64,000 nt of DNA from Mycobacterium sp. GA-1285 (GTDB lineage Bacteria; Actinomycetota; Actinomycetes; Mycobacteriales; Mycobacteriaceae): the NCBI RefSeq assembly GCF_001499905.1, contig NZ_LQIS01000013.1, positions 46,442 to 110,441 on the forward strand, given 5' to 3'. The position numbers and the translations under genes are program-made. Under the pieces are notes generated by a model. That model made no database searches, had not been told where the DNA came from, and saw only the letters and a program-made list of their open reading frames with translations. Shown piece after piece: positions 42,604 through 51,573 of this stretch (within the stretch, counting starts at the first letter, position 1; each line of letters opens with the position of its first letter).

Positions 42604-43365
42604 TCACGGCGCCCGCAGGACCAGCACCAGGTTGCTCACCAGGAACTCCCGCAGCACGGGCACCTTGGTCAACGACCACGCCCATCGTGGGTGGTAGCGG
42701 GGGAAAGCGGTGAGCAATGCCCCGGTGCTCGCGGCCCACTCCAGCCCGTCGGCCGCCGAGACCGCGAACAATGACGAGCCGTAGTTGTTCTTCGGCAGAT
42801 GACCGTGCCTGCGGGTGTAGCGACGCGCGGCGCGGGCGCCGCCGAGGTAATGCCACAACCCGGTCTCGTGCCCGCCGAACGGGCCCAGCCACACCGTGTA
42901 CGAGAGCACCACCAACCCGCCGGGGCGGGTCACCCGCAGCATCTCGGCGCCCATCCGCCACGGTTGGCGCACATGCTCGGCCACGTTCGACGACAGGCAG
43001 ATGTCGACGCTGTCGTCGGCGAACGGCAAAGCCGTTCCCGAGGCACGCACATAGGTGGTCGGGGTCACCGTCCCGGGCGCGGCATGCATCTCGGCCGGAT
43101 CCGGTTCGACGCCGATATAGCGAAAACCCCTGTCCGCGAACGATTCCGAGAAGTAGCCAGGGCCGCCACCGACATCGAGGACGGTTCGGCCGGCCGGCGA
43201 GGATATATCCGCGGCGAGCCACAGATCGGCCACCATCGCGGCGGTGTCCTCTCCGAGCGCGCCGTAGAACCGGGCGGGGTTGCGCTGTTCGAAGCGGAAC
43301 TCGGCGAGCAGGCGCAGCGACCGGGACAGCGTCGCCCGCTCGGCGAACCGGTCCGTGACTGGCAT
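42604..43365 (-). CDS. SAM-dependent methyltransferase, Rv0224c type
   Basis: A 253-residue class I methyltransferase of normal size. Motif I is VLDVGGGPGYFSESFA (about 60-75). The acidic loop GVEPDP, the post-I motif ASGTALPFADDSVD and the motif VLSSNVAEHVRQPW follow. The ATG at 43365 is chosen because it places the fold at the expected distance and because TAGTCT lies 8 bases before it. The orthologue is Rv0224c, reported as essential in M. tuberculosis; the acceptor is unknown. It is divergent from the glycosyltransferase gene across 46 bases. Confidence 0.85.
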   Translation of the reverse strand: MPVTDRFAERATLSRSLRLLAEFRFEQRNPARFYGALGEDTAAMVADLWLAADISSPAGRTVLDVGGGPGYFSESFADRGFRYIGVEPDPAEMHAAPGTVTPTTYVRASGTALPFADDSVDICLSSNVAEHVRQPWRMGAEMLRVTRPGGLVVLSYTVWLGPFGGHETGLWHYLGGARAARRYTRRHGHLPKNNYGSSLFAVSAADGLEWAASTGALLTAFPRYHPRWAWSLTKVPVLREFLVSNLVLVLRAP

Positions 43366-43373
43366 GGAACCGA

Positions 43374-43411
43374 AGACTACGCAGCGACGCGATCCGACTA
43401 CGCTGTTGCCG
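43374..43411. promoter_or_regulatory. Back-to-back leaderless promoters, Rv0224c/Rv0225-type genes
   Basis: On the minus strand TAGTCT (43374-43379) is 8 bases from the methyltransferase ATG. On the plus strand TACGCT (43399-43404) is 7 bases from the glycosyltransferase ATG. The divergent gap is only 46 bases, so the -35 regions overlap. Confidence 0.5.
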
Positions 43412-44572
43412 ATGTCTGACCGTCCGCTCCGATCGGTGCTGCTGCTGTGCTGGCGCGACACCGGCCACCCGCAGGGTGGTGGCAGCGAGGCTTACCTGCA
43501 GCGCATCGGCGCGCGGTTGGCAGCGTCGGGTGTCGAGGTCACACTGCGCACCGCGCGCTATCCGGGCGCCGCGCGTCGCGAGGTCGTCGACGGAGTACAG
43601 ATCAGCCGCGGCGGCGGACGCCACACCGTCTACATCTGGGCGGGGCTGGCGATGGTCCTGGCCCGCATCGGACTCGGGCCGCTGCGACGCGTGCGACCCG
43701 ACGTGGTGATCGACACCCAGAACGGCATCCCGTTCATGGCGCGACTCGCCTATGGTCGGCGCGTCGCCGTGCTCGTGCACCATTGTCACCGCGAACAGTG
43801 GCCGGTGGCCGGTCCGGTGCTGGGCCGCATCGGCTGGTTCGTCGAGTCGACGCTCTCGCCGCGCGCGCACCGGCACAACCAGTACGTCACCGTGTCGCTG
43901 CCGTCGGCGCGCGACCTGGCCTCGATGGGTGTGCGTCCCGGCCAGGTCGCGGTGGTGCGCAACGGGCTCGACGACGCTCCCGTGTCGACGCTGACCGCCC
44001 GCCGCGCGCCGACACCCCGGATCGTGGTGCTGTCACGGCTGGTGCCGCACAAGCAGATTGAGGACGCGCTCGAAGCCGTCGCCGCGCTGCGGCCGCGGTT
44101 TGCGGGGCTGACGCTCGACGTCGTCGGTGGCGGCTGGTGGGAGCAGCGCCTGATCGAACATGCCGCGCTGCTCGGCATCTCCGAGGCGGTGACGTTCCAC
44201 GGCCACATCGACGACGACGCCAAACACCGTGTGCTGCAAGAGGCTTGGGTGCACGTGCTGCCGTCGCGCAAAGAGGGCTGGGCCCTGGCGGTCATCGAGG
44301 CGGGTCAGCATTCGGTGCCCACGATCGGCTACCGGTCGTCCGGTGGGCTGACCGATTCGATCGTCGACGGCGTGACCGGCGTGCTGGTCGACGAGTTCGA
44401 CGGACTGGTCGACGGTTTGGCTGAACTGCTGTCCGATCACGTGCTGCGAGAGCAACTCGGAACCAAGGCGCACGCCCGCTGCGGCGAGTTCTCCTGGGAG
44501 CAGAGCGCCGACGCGATGCGCACCGTACTCGAATCCGTGCATTCCGGGCGGCACGTCAGCGGCGTCGTCTAG
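43412..44572 (+). CDS. GT4-type glycosyltransferase, Rv0225 type
   Basis: A 386-residue GT-B fold glycosyltransferase. The N-terminal nucleotide-sugar half contains GHPQGGGSEAYLQRIG and the second half begins VVLSRLVPHKQIEDALEA. The donor-binding EX7E motif is EGWALAVIEAGQ. The family normally moves a sugar from a nucleotide or phosphoprenyl donor. The ATG at 43412 is supported by the -10 element. In the corynebacterial and mycobacterial layout this gene lies among lipomannan/mycolate genes, so an envelope glycan is the likely product, but the acceptor is not known. Confidence 0.85.
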   Translation: MSDRPLRSVLLLCWRDTGHPQGGGSEAYLQRIGARLAASGVEVTLRTARYPGAARREVVDGVQISRGGGRHTVYIWAGLAMVLARIGLGPLRRVRPDVVIDTQNGIPFMARLAYGRRVAVLVHHCHREQWPVAGPVLGRIGWFVESTLSPRAHRHNQYVTVSLPSARDLASMGVRPGQVAVVRNGLDDAPVSTLTARRAPTPRIVVLSRLVPHKQIEDALEAVAALRPRFAGLTLDVVGGGWWEQRLIEHAALLGISEAVTFHGHIDDDAKHRVLQEAWVHVLPSRKEGWALAVIEAGQHSVPTIGYRSSGGLTDSIVDGVTGVLVDEFDGLVDGLAELLSDHVLREQLGTKAHARCGEFSWEQSADAMRTVLESVHSGRHVSGVV

Positions 44573-44599
44573 GCCGAGGAGGTGTGTCGACCTCGCACC

Positions 44600-44848
44600 T
44601 CAGGCCCGGTACACCGCCGATGCGCGGTCGAGGGTGACCAGTGTCGCGTTCAGATTCTCGGCCAGTGCGACGTATGCCCCGTCGTAGCTGGAGAGATTCT
44701 CCCGTAGTTCCCAAATGCAGTCGGCTAGAACGTCGCAGGGCCAGTAGTCGATAGCAAGGTCGAGAAGGTCTATATGTGCTTGCCCGAGATCGCGCGTCGT
44801 CGGCGATGCCTCCACGATCCTGGCCGCGCTACTGGGCCCCAGTAGCAG
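44600..44848 (-). pseudogene. VapC-type PIN-domain toxin remnant (N-terminus missing)
   Basis: On the minus strand the codons for about 80 residues read as the C-terminal two-thirds of a VapC toxin: WELRENLSSYDGAYVALAE and NATLVTLDRASA carry the last two acidic positions of a PIN active site. The N-terminal part with the first catalytic Asp is missing, and the frame upstream is just the antisense of the neighbouring membrane-protein gene. No VapB antitoxin is next to it. It is therefore a decayed toxin-antitoxin locus, lying between the Rv0225- and Rv0226c-type genes. Confidence 0.7.
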
Positions 44849-44850
44849 GA

Positions 44851-46539
44851 TCAAGCGCTTCGAACTCGGCGCCGGATCGCCGTGAACAGCGACAGGGCCG
44901 CGCCCGCAACCAGCATCGCCAGCCACGCCAGATGGGCGGCCACCATCAGGCCCCTGCCGGAGGCCTGCGGCGACGAGCCACCGACGAGGTACAGCGTGAG
45001 GTCCTCATCGGTGTACGCCACGGGCAACGGCAAACGCGTTGGCGGACCGTCGGTTTCGACGCCACCGGATTCAAAGACGCCGCTGGATTCGAAGACGACC
45101 CACCCGACACCGGCATCGGCCAGCAGTTCGCGGTCGGCGCCCTCGACGAGGATCTCCTGCACCTCGCGCGCGCGCTGACCCTCACCGTGCACCGTCCGAT
45201 CGCCGACCTGTAGATCGCCGGTGGTCAACACCTCGGCGCGCACCCACCGGGGCAACGGGTCGAGCACCGGTGCGTCACCCGCCCACTCGAAACGGCGCAT
45301 GCTGCCCACCGGCATCACCGCGACCGGCCGGGGGTCGGCGTTGATCATGGTGGCCACCTTCGCCCATCCCGGCGGGTACTGCACGGACGCGACCCGGCCA
45401 CCCACCCCCCACGCCAGGTCCGGCAACGTCGCGATCAGCGCGACGCAGCAGAGCGACGCGACCGCCGCCATCGGTAACCAGCGTCGCGCGAAGACCACGG
45501 CGGCGGCGCCGGCCACCGCGTAGCCGGGCATCGCCAACGCCACCCACTTCTGCCCGTCGCGGACCACCCCCAGACCCGGCAGGGCGCGGACGGCCGCCTC
45601 GACGAGGACCAGCCCAGGAGCGGTGGCCATCAGCGCCGGCACCACGACGGCAACCCCGGCCAGGGCCATCAGCGGAATGGCCGCCGGCCGGCGCAACACG
45701 ATCGGTAAGCCCAGTGCGACGACACCAAGCAAGACCGCGGTGCCCACGATCGCGAAAAGTGTTGTGCGGGAAGGTGGTACCGCGTCGGCGTTCCAGATGC
45801 CACCCAGGCCGGCCAGGCTGAGCAGCGTTCCCAGACCCGGTTCGGCGCGCGCCGCGAACGCCACGACGCCATCTGCCTGCGACGACTCCAACGACCGAGC
45901 CACCGTCGCCGCGATCAGCCACGGCAGCGCCGCGACGACCGTCATGGCCGACGCCACGCCCGCACACCGCCACCGCTCCCACCCTTCACCGGGCGCGACG
46001 ACACACACGAGCGCGACGGTCGCCGCGAGCAGCAGCCCGGTGGGCGTCAGCCCGGCCAGTGCCGTCCAGAACGCCAACGCCCACACCGGAATCCACCGCG
46101 CCGACTCCCGCATCCGCAGCACCGCTGTCGCGACCCACGGCAGGCACCCGTAGCCGACGAGAAGGCTCCAGTGCCCTTGCAGCAGACGCTCGGCGACATA
46201 CGGGTTCCACACCGCGACCGTTGCCGCCACGCACTGCCCGGCCAGGCCCGACTCGGGAACCAGCGCGGCGGCCAACCGCGCCGCGCCCCAGCCCGCCAGC
46301 CACAGGCCGGCGATGAGCAGTGCCTTGGTCAGCACGCCGCCGTCGACCGCCGACGACGCGACGGCCATGAAGAAGTCCTGCGGAACGGCCCGCGGTGCGG
46401 CCTCGGACAATCCGAGCGCGGCGTCGGACAGATACGAGCGCGGCGTGGACACCGCGTCGCGCAGCAGCAGGTAGCCCGGCGCGAGCAGCGGCGCCGTCAC
46501 CGCAAGGGCGAGCACCAACGCATAGGCCGGTGCCACCAC
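44851..46539 (-). CDS. Polytopic membrane protein, Rv0226c type
   Basis: A 562-residue protein with about ten to twelve hydrophobic segments. After a first helix comes an early periplasmic-type loop, then blocks such as VWNPYVAERLLQGHW and VVRDGQKWVALAMPGYA. These two are typical of mycobacterial GT-C-like membrane proteins. A soluble region follows (about 410-525, including RFEWAGDAPVLDPLP), then a last helix. The start is a GTG at 46539, 11 bases after the DUF3068 gene stop. No catalytic assignment is possible from sequence. Transcription with the DUF3068 gene and its position next to the lipomannan and TMM genes favour an envelope role. Confidence 0.78.
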   Translation of the reverse strand: MVAPAYALVLALAVTAPLLAPGYLLLRDAVSTPRSYLSDAALGLSEAAPRAVPQDFFMAVASSAVDGGVLTKALLIAGLWLAGWGAARLAAALVPESGLAGQCVAATVAVWNPYVAERLLQGHWSLLVGYGCLPWVATAVLRMRESARWIPVWALAFWTALAGLTPTGLLLAATVALVCVVAPGEGWERWRCAGVASAMTVVAALPWLIAATVARSLESSQADGVVAFAARAEPGLGTLLSLAGLGGIWNADAVPPSRTTLFAIVGTAVLLGVVALGLPIVLRRPAAIPLMALAGVAVVVPALMATAPGLVLVEAAVRALPGLGVVRDGQKWVALAMPGYAVAGAAAVVFARRWLPMAAVASLCCVALIATLPDLAWGVGGRVASVQYPPGWAKVATMINADPRPVAVMPVGSMRRFEWAGDAPVLDPLPRWVRAEVLTTGDLQVGDRTVHGEGQRAREVQEILVEGADRELLADAGVGWVVFESSGVFESGGVETDGPPTRLPLPVAYTDEDLTLYLVGGSSPQASGRGLMVAAHLAWLAMLVAGAALSLFTAIRRRVRSA

Positions 46540-46550
46540 CGACCGCCCGG

Positions 46551-47747
46551 TCAGACCGGTCTGTCCGGGGGCAGGTCGGTCGGTCGAGATGTCGGGATCT
46601 TCTCGGTCTTGGCTTCGGCTCCCGGGACCTTGATCCCCTGCGTGTCGAAGAATCCGTGGTCGGCCTCGTCGAGACCCGGATCGGCCTCGGCGGACTCCGC
46701 GCGCAGGCTGAACGAGCCGAGCAGCGCGCCGCCGACCAACAGCACCAGCCCCATCGCGGTGAAGGTGATCGGCAGGATTCGGCCCCACAGCGCGACGCGG
46801 TCCCGCTCGTCGCCCGCGCTGGCGACCTGGGACTCGACGGTCTCCTCGTTGAACGTGATCTTGAAGTCGACGAACGTCACTTCGGGCTTGAGCGGCTCGC
46901 GCGCGTAGTAGTGGTAGCCGTGCTCGTCCTTCTTGACGATCGTTCCGGACACCGGGTCGACCCAGAAGGTGCGCTGCGCGGCGTAATACCGCGACATCGT
47001 GATCGGCTCATCGGGCTCACCGGGCACGCCCCACATCGCCGCGCGGGCCGTGACCTCGCTGTCGGCGTCGTCCTCGTAGAGCGACGCGTATTTCACCGGC
47101 TCGACGAGCTTGCCGTCGGAGTCATAACCGACGTTCTGGGTGAACCGGTAGGTGGTCATGCCGTTGACGTCTTCTTCACCGTCGTAGTTGGCGTCGAACG
47201 CCTTCTGCGCGATCGGGTCGAAAACGGAGTAGGTCTTCTTCTCGGTGTCGAACGGGAACCGGTAGGCCAGGCCCTCGTGCGGCAGCGCGATGTTGGTCGG
47301 AGGCTTGTCATCCTCCATGGCGCGCGGTTTCTGCACCGCTCCGCCGGGGTTGCTCTCGCTGGACACCGCTTCGGCGGTGCTGCGGTTGACGGTCACGGTG
47401 TCGACCAGTGCCAACAGCAAACCCGTGTCCTGCTGTCTGTCGGTGCGGCGCAAGGTCGAACCCACCTGAAGCGTCACCACATCGGCGTTCGACGGGGACT
47501 CCACCGAGAGCTGCTGCTGTTGGACCATCGGCACGTCCCGGTCGACGACGAACCGTTCGCCGTTCAGCGATCCCGGGTCGAAGGCCATGCCGCTGCCGTC
47601 GCTGATCAGCGTGGCATCGAGGTCCAGCGGGATCTTGGCGATCTTGCTGTGGGTGTAGGTGGACAGCAACAGCGCGGCGATCAACAGGGCGGCACCCAGC
47701 CCCAAGATCCCGCATGCTGCAATCCGCAGCGCCACTGCGCGGTTCAA
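46551..47747 (-). CDS. DUF3068 membrane protein, Rv0227c type (lipomannan/LAM maturation)
   Basis: A 398-residue protein with an N-terminal helix (about 7-29), a large exported domain (about 30-325) and a second helix (about 330-352) ahead of a charged cytoplasmic tail. The exported part has recurring DUF3068 elements such as GLAYRFPFDTEKKTY and FWVDPVSGTIVKKDEHG. The orthologue in corynebacteria and M. smegmatis has been reported as required for lipomannan maturation and lipoarabinomannan synthesis. The ATG at 47747 lies behind GGAGG. It leads the operon with the Rv0226c-type gene and is divergent from the TmaT-type gene. Confidence 0.88.
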   Translation of the reverse strand: MNRAVALRIAACGILGLGAALLIAALLLSTYTHSKIAKIPLDLDATLISDGSGMAFDPGSLNGERFVVDRDVPMVQQQQLSVESPSNADVVTLQVGSTLRRTDRQQDTGLLLALVDTVTVNRSTAEAVSSESNPGGAVQKPRAMEDDKPPTNIALPHEGLAYRFPFDTEKKTYSVFDPIAQKAFDANYDGEEDVNGMTTYRFTQNVGYDSDGKLVEPVKYASLYEDDADSEVTARAAMWGVPGEPDEPITMSRYYAAQRTFWVDPVSGTIVKKDEHGYHYYAREPLKPEVTFVDFKITFNEETVESQVASAGDERDRVALWGRILPITFTAMGLVLLVGGALLGSFSLRAESAEADPGLDEADHGFFDTQGIKVPGAEAKTEKIPTSRPTDLPPDRPV

Positions 47748-47885
47748 ACCGTGCCTCCTTCACCTGCGGTATGCCCGCAGAAACCCGTCTGACCCTAACA
47801 GCACAAATTAAGGTCGTCGTTTAGTCCAGACCCATCCGAGGACCCATGGTCAGCGGGGTTGGCTCCGCCCGGCACACTGATTCCC

Positions 47886-49064
47886 GTGGGCGGCGAGACT
47901 CGTGACGAGCAGGTGGGCGGAACCCGCGGGTTCCTGCCTGCTGTGGAGGGCATGCGCGCCTGCGCCGCGGTCGGCGTCGTCGTCACCCACGTCGCATTCC
48001 AGACCGGCCACACCGGCGGGGTCACCGGACGGCTGTTCGGGCGGTTCGATCTCGCGGTGGCCCTGTTCTTCGCGCTCTCCGGGTTCTTGTTGTGGCGTGG
48101 GCATGCCGCGGCCGCGCGCGGGCTGCGGCCGATCCCGCCGACCGGCCACTACCTGCGCTCGCGGATCGTCCGCATCATGCCCGGGTATCTCGTCGCCGTC
48201 GTGGTGATCCTGTCGCTGCTGCCCGAGGCCAGTGCGGACCTGACCGTGTGGTTGGCCAATCTCACGCTGACCCAGATCTACGTGCCGCTGACCCTCACCG
48301 CGGGCCTGACGCAGATGTGGAGCCTGTCGGTCGAAGTCGCGTTCTACATGGCGCTGCCGCTGCTCGCGCTGCTGGTGCGACGCGTCCCGGTGCGCGCCCG
48401 CATTCCGGTCATCGCCGCCGCGGGCATCGCCAGCCTCGGGTGGGCCGTGCTGCCGATCGCGACACCGGCGGGCGTCAACCACCTGAACTGGCCGCCCGCG
48501 TTCTTCTCCTGGTTCGCCGCGGGAATGCTGCTCGCCGAGTTGACGGTCACACCCGTCGGGTGGCCGCACCGACTGGCCCGGCGGCGGGTGCTGATGGCGG
48601 TCGTCGCCGTCGCGGCGTTCGTGGTCGCCGCCTCGCCGATCGCCGGTCCCGAGGGCCTGACCCCCGGCACCGTCAGTCAGTTCATGGTCAAGATCGCGAT
48701 GGGCGCAGTGGTCGCGGGTGCGCTGCTCGCTCCGCTCGTGCTCGACCGCCCCGACACCCCGCATCGGTTGTTGGGCAGCACGACGATGGTGACGTTGGGG
48801 CGGTGGTCTTACGGGTTGTTCATCTGGCATCTGGCCGCGCTCGCCATGGTGTTTCCGGTCATCGGCGAGTTCGCGTTCAACGGACACATGCCGGTGGTGC
48901 TGGTGCTGACGGTCGTGTTCGGGTTCGCGATCGCAGCGGTCAGCTATGCGCTCGTGGAGTCGCCGTGCCGGACGGCGTTGCGCCGCTGGGAGTTTCGCCA
49001 CGCCCGGCCGGTACCGCCGCTGGACTCGTCGACCACCAGCGTGCCCGAACCCGTCGCGCGTTAG
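47886..49064 (+). CDS. tmaT: Acyltransferase-3 family protein, TmaT/Rv0228 type
   Basis: A 392-residue membrane acyltransferase with about ten helices. The N-terminal catalytic His is in GVVVTHVAFQ, as in OafA/YrhL-type enzymes, followed by FDLAVALFFALSGFLLWRG and RIMPGYL. Its corynebacterial orthologue (next to the DUF3068 gene) is TmaT, reported to acetylate trehalose monomycolate before MmpL export. The GTG at 47886 is the preferred start; an ATG at 47859 is an alternative. It is divergent from the DUF3068 gene and overlaps the convergent CoA ligase by 4 bases. Placement near mmpL3 fits the same pathway. Confidence 0.82.
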   Translation: MGGETRDEQVGGTRGFLPAVEGMRACAAVGVVVTHVAFQTGHTGGVTGRLFGRFDLAVALFFALSGFLLWRGHAAAARGLRPIPPTGHYLRSRIVRIMPGYLVAVVVILSLLPEASADLTVWLANLTLTQIYVPLTLTAGLTQMWSLSVEVAFYMALPLLALLVRRVPVRARIPVIAAAGIASLGWAVLPIATPAGVNHLNWPPAFFSWFAAGMLLAELTVTPVGWPHRLARRRVLMAVVAVAAFVVAASPIAGPEGLTPGTVSQFMVKIAMGAVVAGALLAPLVLDRPDTPHRLLGSTTMVTLGRWSYGLFIWHLAALAMVFPVIGEFAFNGHMPVVLVLTVVFGFAIAAVSYALVESPCRTALRRWEFRHARPVPPLDSSTTSVPEPVAR

Positions 49065-50527
49065 CTCAACTGCGTGGCTCGTCGCGAGATGATCTCGTCA
49101 CGCACCGCCGACCGCCGCGCCTTGCCGGCGTCGTCGCGCAGTGGCTTGTCGGTGAACTCGACCGTTCTGGGCAGTTTGTAGCGCTCCAGTCGATGCGACA
49201 GGAACGCGATGACGGCTGCCTCGTCGAGACCGTCGGCCTGCACCAGCGCGTGCGGCACCTGGCCCAGATCGTCGTCGGGGACACCGACCACCAGACACGA
49301 CAGCACCGCGGGATGCTCGGACAGTGCCGACTCGATCTCGGCGGGATAGACGTTGCGGCCGCCGACGGTGAACATGTCCACCCGACGGTCGTTGAGGTAG
49401 AGGAAGCCGTCTTCGTCGAAGTAGCCGAGGTCGCCCAGCGAATCCCAGCCGTCGCGCGACTTCGCCGTCGCGCCGACGTATCGGTAGGTGGGTGCGGTGC
49501 CCGGCGACGGCCGCATGTAGATCTCGCCGACCACCCCCGGCGGGCACTCGTTGCCGTCGTCGTCGAGGACCTTCATCTCACCGGCCACGACGACACCCAC
49601 CGAGCCGGGATGAGTCAACCACTGGCTACCTGAGATGAACGTCAGCGCCTGTAATTCGGTGCCGCCGTACAACTCCCACACAGTCTCCGGCTGCAGTATC
49701 TCGATCCAGGCGCGCTTGACCGCGGGTGGACACGGTGCGCCGACATGCCAGAACCGCCGGATCGACGACAGGTCGTAGGCATCGGGGTCGGCCCGGTATA
49801 CGGGAAGCAGTCGTTGCATGATCGTGGGCACCGTCGTCAGGAACGTCACGCGGTGCTCGGTCACCAGCCAGAGGAACTCGTGCGGTTCGAACCACGGCAT
49901 CAACACCAGGTGATGGCCCTGCACCAGTCCGATCGCGAACGTGGTGAAGCCGGTGTTGTGGCTCGTCGGCACCGAGATCAGGTTGACGTCACCCTCCTGC
50001 GCCCCAAGCGGATAACCGACCAGCGGCGGGAAACGACTGTCGATGCCAGCCTCGATGAGTTTCGGCCTGCCCGTGCTGCCGCCCGACGCCATCGCCTTGA
50101 ACACCGGCGACACCTTCTCCGGCAGCGGCCCATCCGACAGGCTCTTGTCCGGGACGAAACCCGTTGGCACGCTGGCTATCCGGCCGGCGGGATCGGCGCG
50201 ACCGACCACCAGGGCGCGAGGCCGCAGTTCGAGCAGCCCGCTCAGTTCGGCGTCGGGCAGCCGCGGCGAGAGCGGCTGCGGTATCGCGCCCAGCTTCCAG
50301 ATCGCCAGCACCGCCTGCACCCACTCGATGGAGTTCGACAGCACCACCGAGACGTAATCACCTTCTCGCACACCAAGTTCGGCGTAGGCGCGGGCGAGTC
50401 GGTTGGTCGACGCGTCGACTTCAGCTCGGGTAAGGGTGACCCGCTCGCAGGTGACTGCGGGCGCGTCCGGGTCGGCCGCGGCCAGCCGCGACACCTGCGT
50501 GCTGATCGGCGGAGTCAGTTCGGCCAT
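49061..50527 (-). CDS. AMP-dependent acyl-CoA ligase (bile-acid/FadD-like)
   Basis: A 488-residue ANL-family enzyme of somewhat short length. The P-loop is variant, MASGGSTGRPKL (about 146-157). The A5 motif VWELYGGTELQ, the hinge block DGWDSLGDLGYFDEDGFLYL and NDRRVDMFTVGGRNVYP are standard. The C-terminal lysine region is DDAGKARRSA. It activates a carboxylic acid to its CoA ester. The ATG at 50527 is one base before the phosphotriesterase stop, so the two genes are cotranscribed. There is no equivalent ligase between Rv0228 and Rv0230c in M. tuberculosis. The acid is unknown; the partner lactonase suggests hydroxyacid or lactone metabolism. Confidence 0.85.
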   Translation of the reverse strand: MAELTPPISTQVSRLAAADPDAPAVTCERVTLTRAEVDASTNRLARAYAELGVREGDYVSVVLSNSIEWVQAVLAIWKLGAIPQPLSPRLPDAELSGLLELRPRALVVGRADPAGRIASVPTGFVPDKSLSDGPLPEKVSPVFKAMASGGSTGRPKLIEAGIDSRFPPLVGYPLGAQEGDVNLISVPTSHNTGFTTFAIGLVQGHHLVLMPWFEPHEFLWLVTEHRVTFLTTVPTIMQRLLPVYRADPDAYDLSSIRRFWHVGAPCPPAVKRAWIEILQPETVWELYGGTELQALTFISGSQWLTHPGSVGVVVAGEMKVLDDDGNECPPGVVGEIYMRPSPGTAPTYRYVGATAKSRDGWDSLGDLGYFDEDGFLYLNDRRVDMFTVGGRNVYPAEIESALSEHPAVLSCLVVGVPDDDLGQVPHALVQADGLDEAAVIAFLSHRLERYKLPRTVEFTDKPLRDDAGKARRSAVRDEIISRRATQLS

Positions 50528-50528
50528 G

Positions 50529-51500
50529 TCAGTAAGCGCCCCGCGTCTCGAAGATCCGCCGCGGGTTGTCGACGAGCATCGTCGTGAGCTGCTGGTCGGT
50601 GACCCCCCGCTTCTCGAGCGCCGGAATCACGTCGTTGTGGATGTGCAGGTAGTGCCAATTGGGCATGGTCTGCTCGGCCAGCCCTTCCGGTAGCCAGTCC
50701 ATGTAACAGGACGCGTCGTGTGACAGCACCATCTTGTCGGCGTGACCGCGCTCGCACATCCGCGCAACGGTGTCGACCCGCTCTTCGAACCCGAGGAACA
50801 CGTCCACTCCGAACCGGTCCATCCCGATGTAGGACCCGTTGTCGATCAGCTGCTCCAGATAGTCCAGATCGGTGCTGTCGCCGCAATGCCCGATGACGAC
50901 GCGCGAGAGGTCCACCCCCTCCTCGCTGAACACCCGCTGCTGATCCAGGCCTCGCTTGGTCGCGGCGTGGGTGTGCGTCGAAATCGGGACGCCGGTTTGT
51001 CGGTGCGCTTGGGCGACCGCCCGCAGCACCCGCTCGACGCCCGGTGTCAGACCCGGCTCGTCGGTCGCGCATTTGAGGACTGCGGCCTTGACAGAGGTGC
51101 CCGCGATACCGGTGGTGATGTCGCGGACGAACATGTCGACCATCGGCTCGCCGAGCGGCGTTTCCGGCCCGCTGAAGTGGAAGAACATCGGGACGTCGTT
51201 GTAGGTGTAGACGCCCGTCGCCACGATGATGTTGATGTCGGTCTGCGCGGCGATGCGCTCGATGCGCGGAATGTAGCGTCCCATCCCGATCACCGTCAGG
51301 TCGACGATGCTGTCGACGCCGCGGGCTTTCAATTCGTTGAGGCGGACGACGGCGTCGGCCTCCCGTTGGGCCTCGTCACCCCAGACCTCCGGATAGTTGG
51401 TGGTGATGTCGAGGGACTGGATGAAGACGTGTTCGTGCATGAGCGTGACGCCCAGGTCTGCGGTGTCGATCGGTCCACGAGCGGTGTTCAGTTCCGGCAC
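50529..51500 (-). CDS. php: Phosphotriesterase-like lactonase (Php/PPH)
   Basis: A 323-residue amidohydrolase-superfamily enzyme of the phosphotriesterase-like lactonase group. Metal ligands are visible in LMHEHVF (HxH), in VLKCATDEPG (the Lys that is carboxylated), in STHTHAA, in IGHCGDSTD and in VLSHDASCY. The M. tuberculosis orthologue Rv0230c (PPH) hydrolyses lactones, including quorum-type lactones, better than phosphotriesters. The GTG at 51500 is the start, with TAGCAT 7 bases upstream. It is followed after one base by the CoA ligase gene. The true substrate may be an endogenous lactone. Confidence 0.9.
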   Translation of the reverse strand: MPELNTARGPIDTADLGVTLMHEHVFIQSLDITTNYPEVWGDEAQREADAVVRLNELKARGVDSIVDLTVIGMGRYIPRIERIAAQTDINIIVATGVYTYNDVPMFFHFSGPETPLGEPMVDMFVRDITTGIAGTSVKAAVLKCATDEPGLTPGVERVLRAVAQAHRQTGVPISTHTHAATKRGLDQQRVFSEEGVDLSRVVIGHCGDSTDLDYLEQLIDNGSYIGMDRFGVDVFLGFEERVDTVARMCERGHADKMVLSHDASCYMDWLPEGLAEQTMPNWHYLHIHNDVIPALEKRGVTDQQLTTMLVDNPRRIFETRGAY

Positions 51501-51513
51501 GCGGCCGATGCTA
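51501..51513 (-). promoter_or_regulatory. Leaderless-type -10 element for php
   Basis: On the minus strand TAGCAT (51513-51508) lies 7 bases before the GTG at 51500. No ribosome-binding site is present. Confidence 0.45.
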
Positions 51514-51573
51514 CGAGATAGCGGTCGACCAATCGGGTACTTGAAACCTAATTCGTAGCGAAAGGCCAACCGT

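Noticed and set aside
47850..49001. 383-codon minus-strand frame
   Set aside because: Antisense of the TmaT-type gene, His/Gln/Arg-rich.
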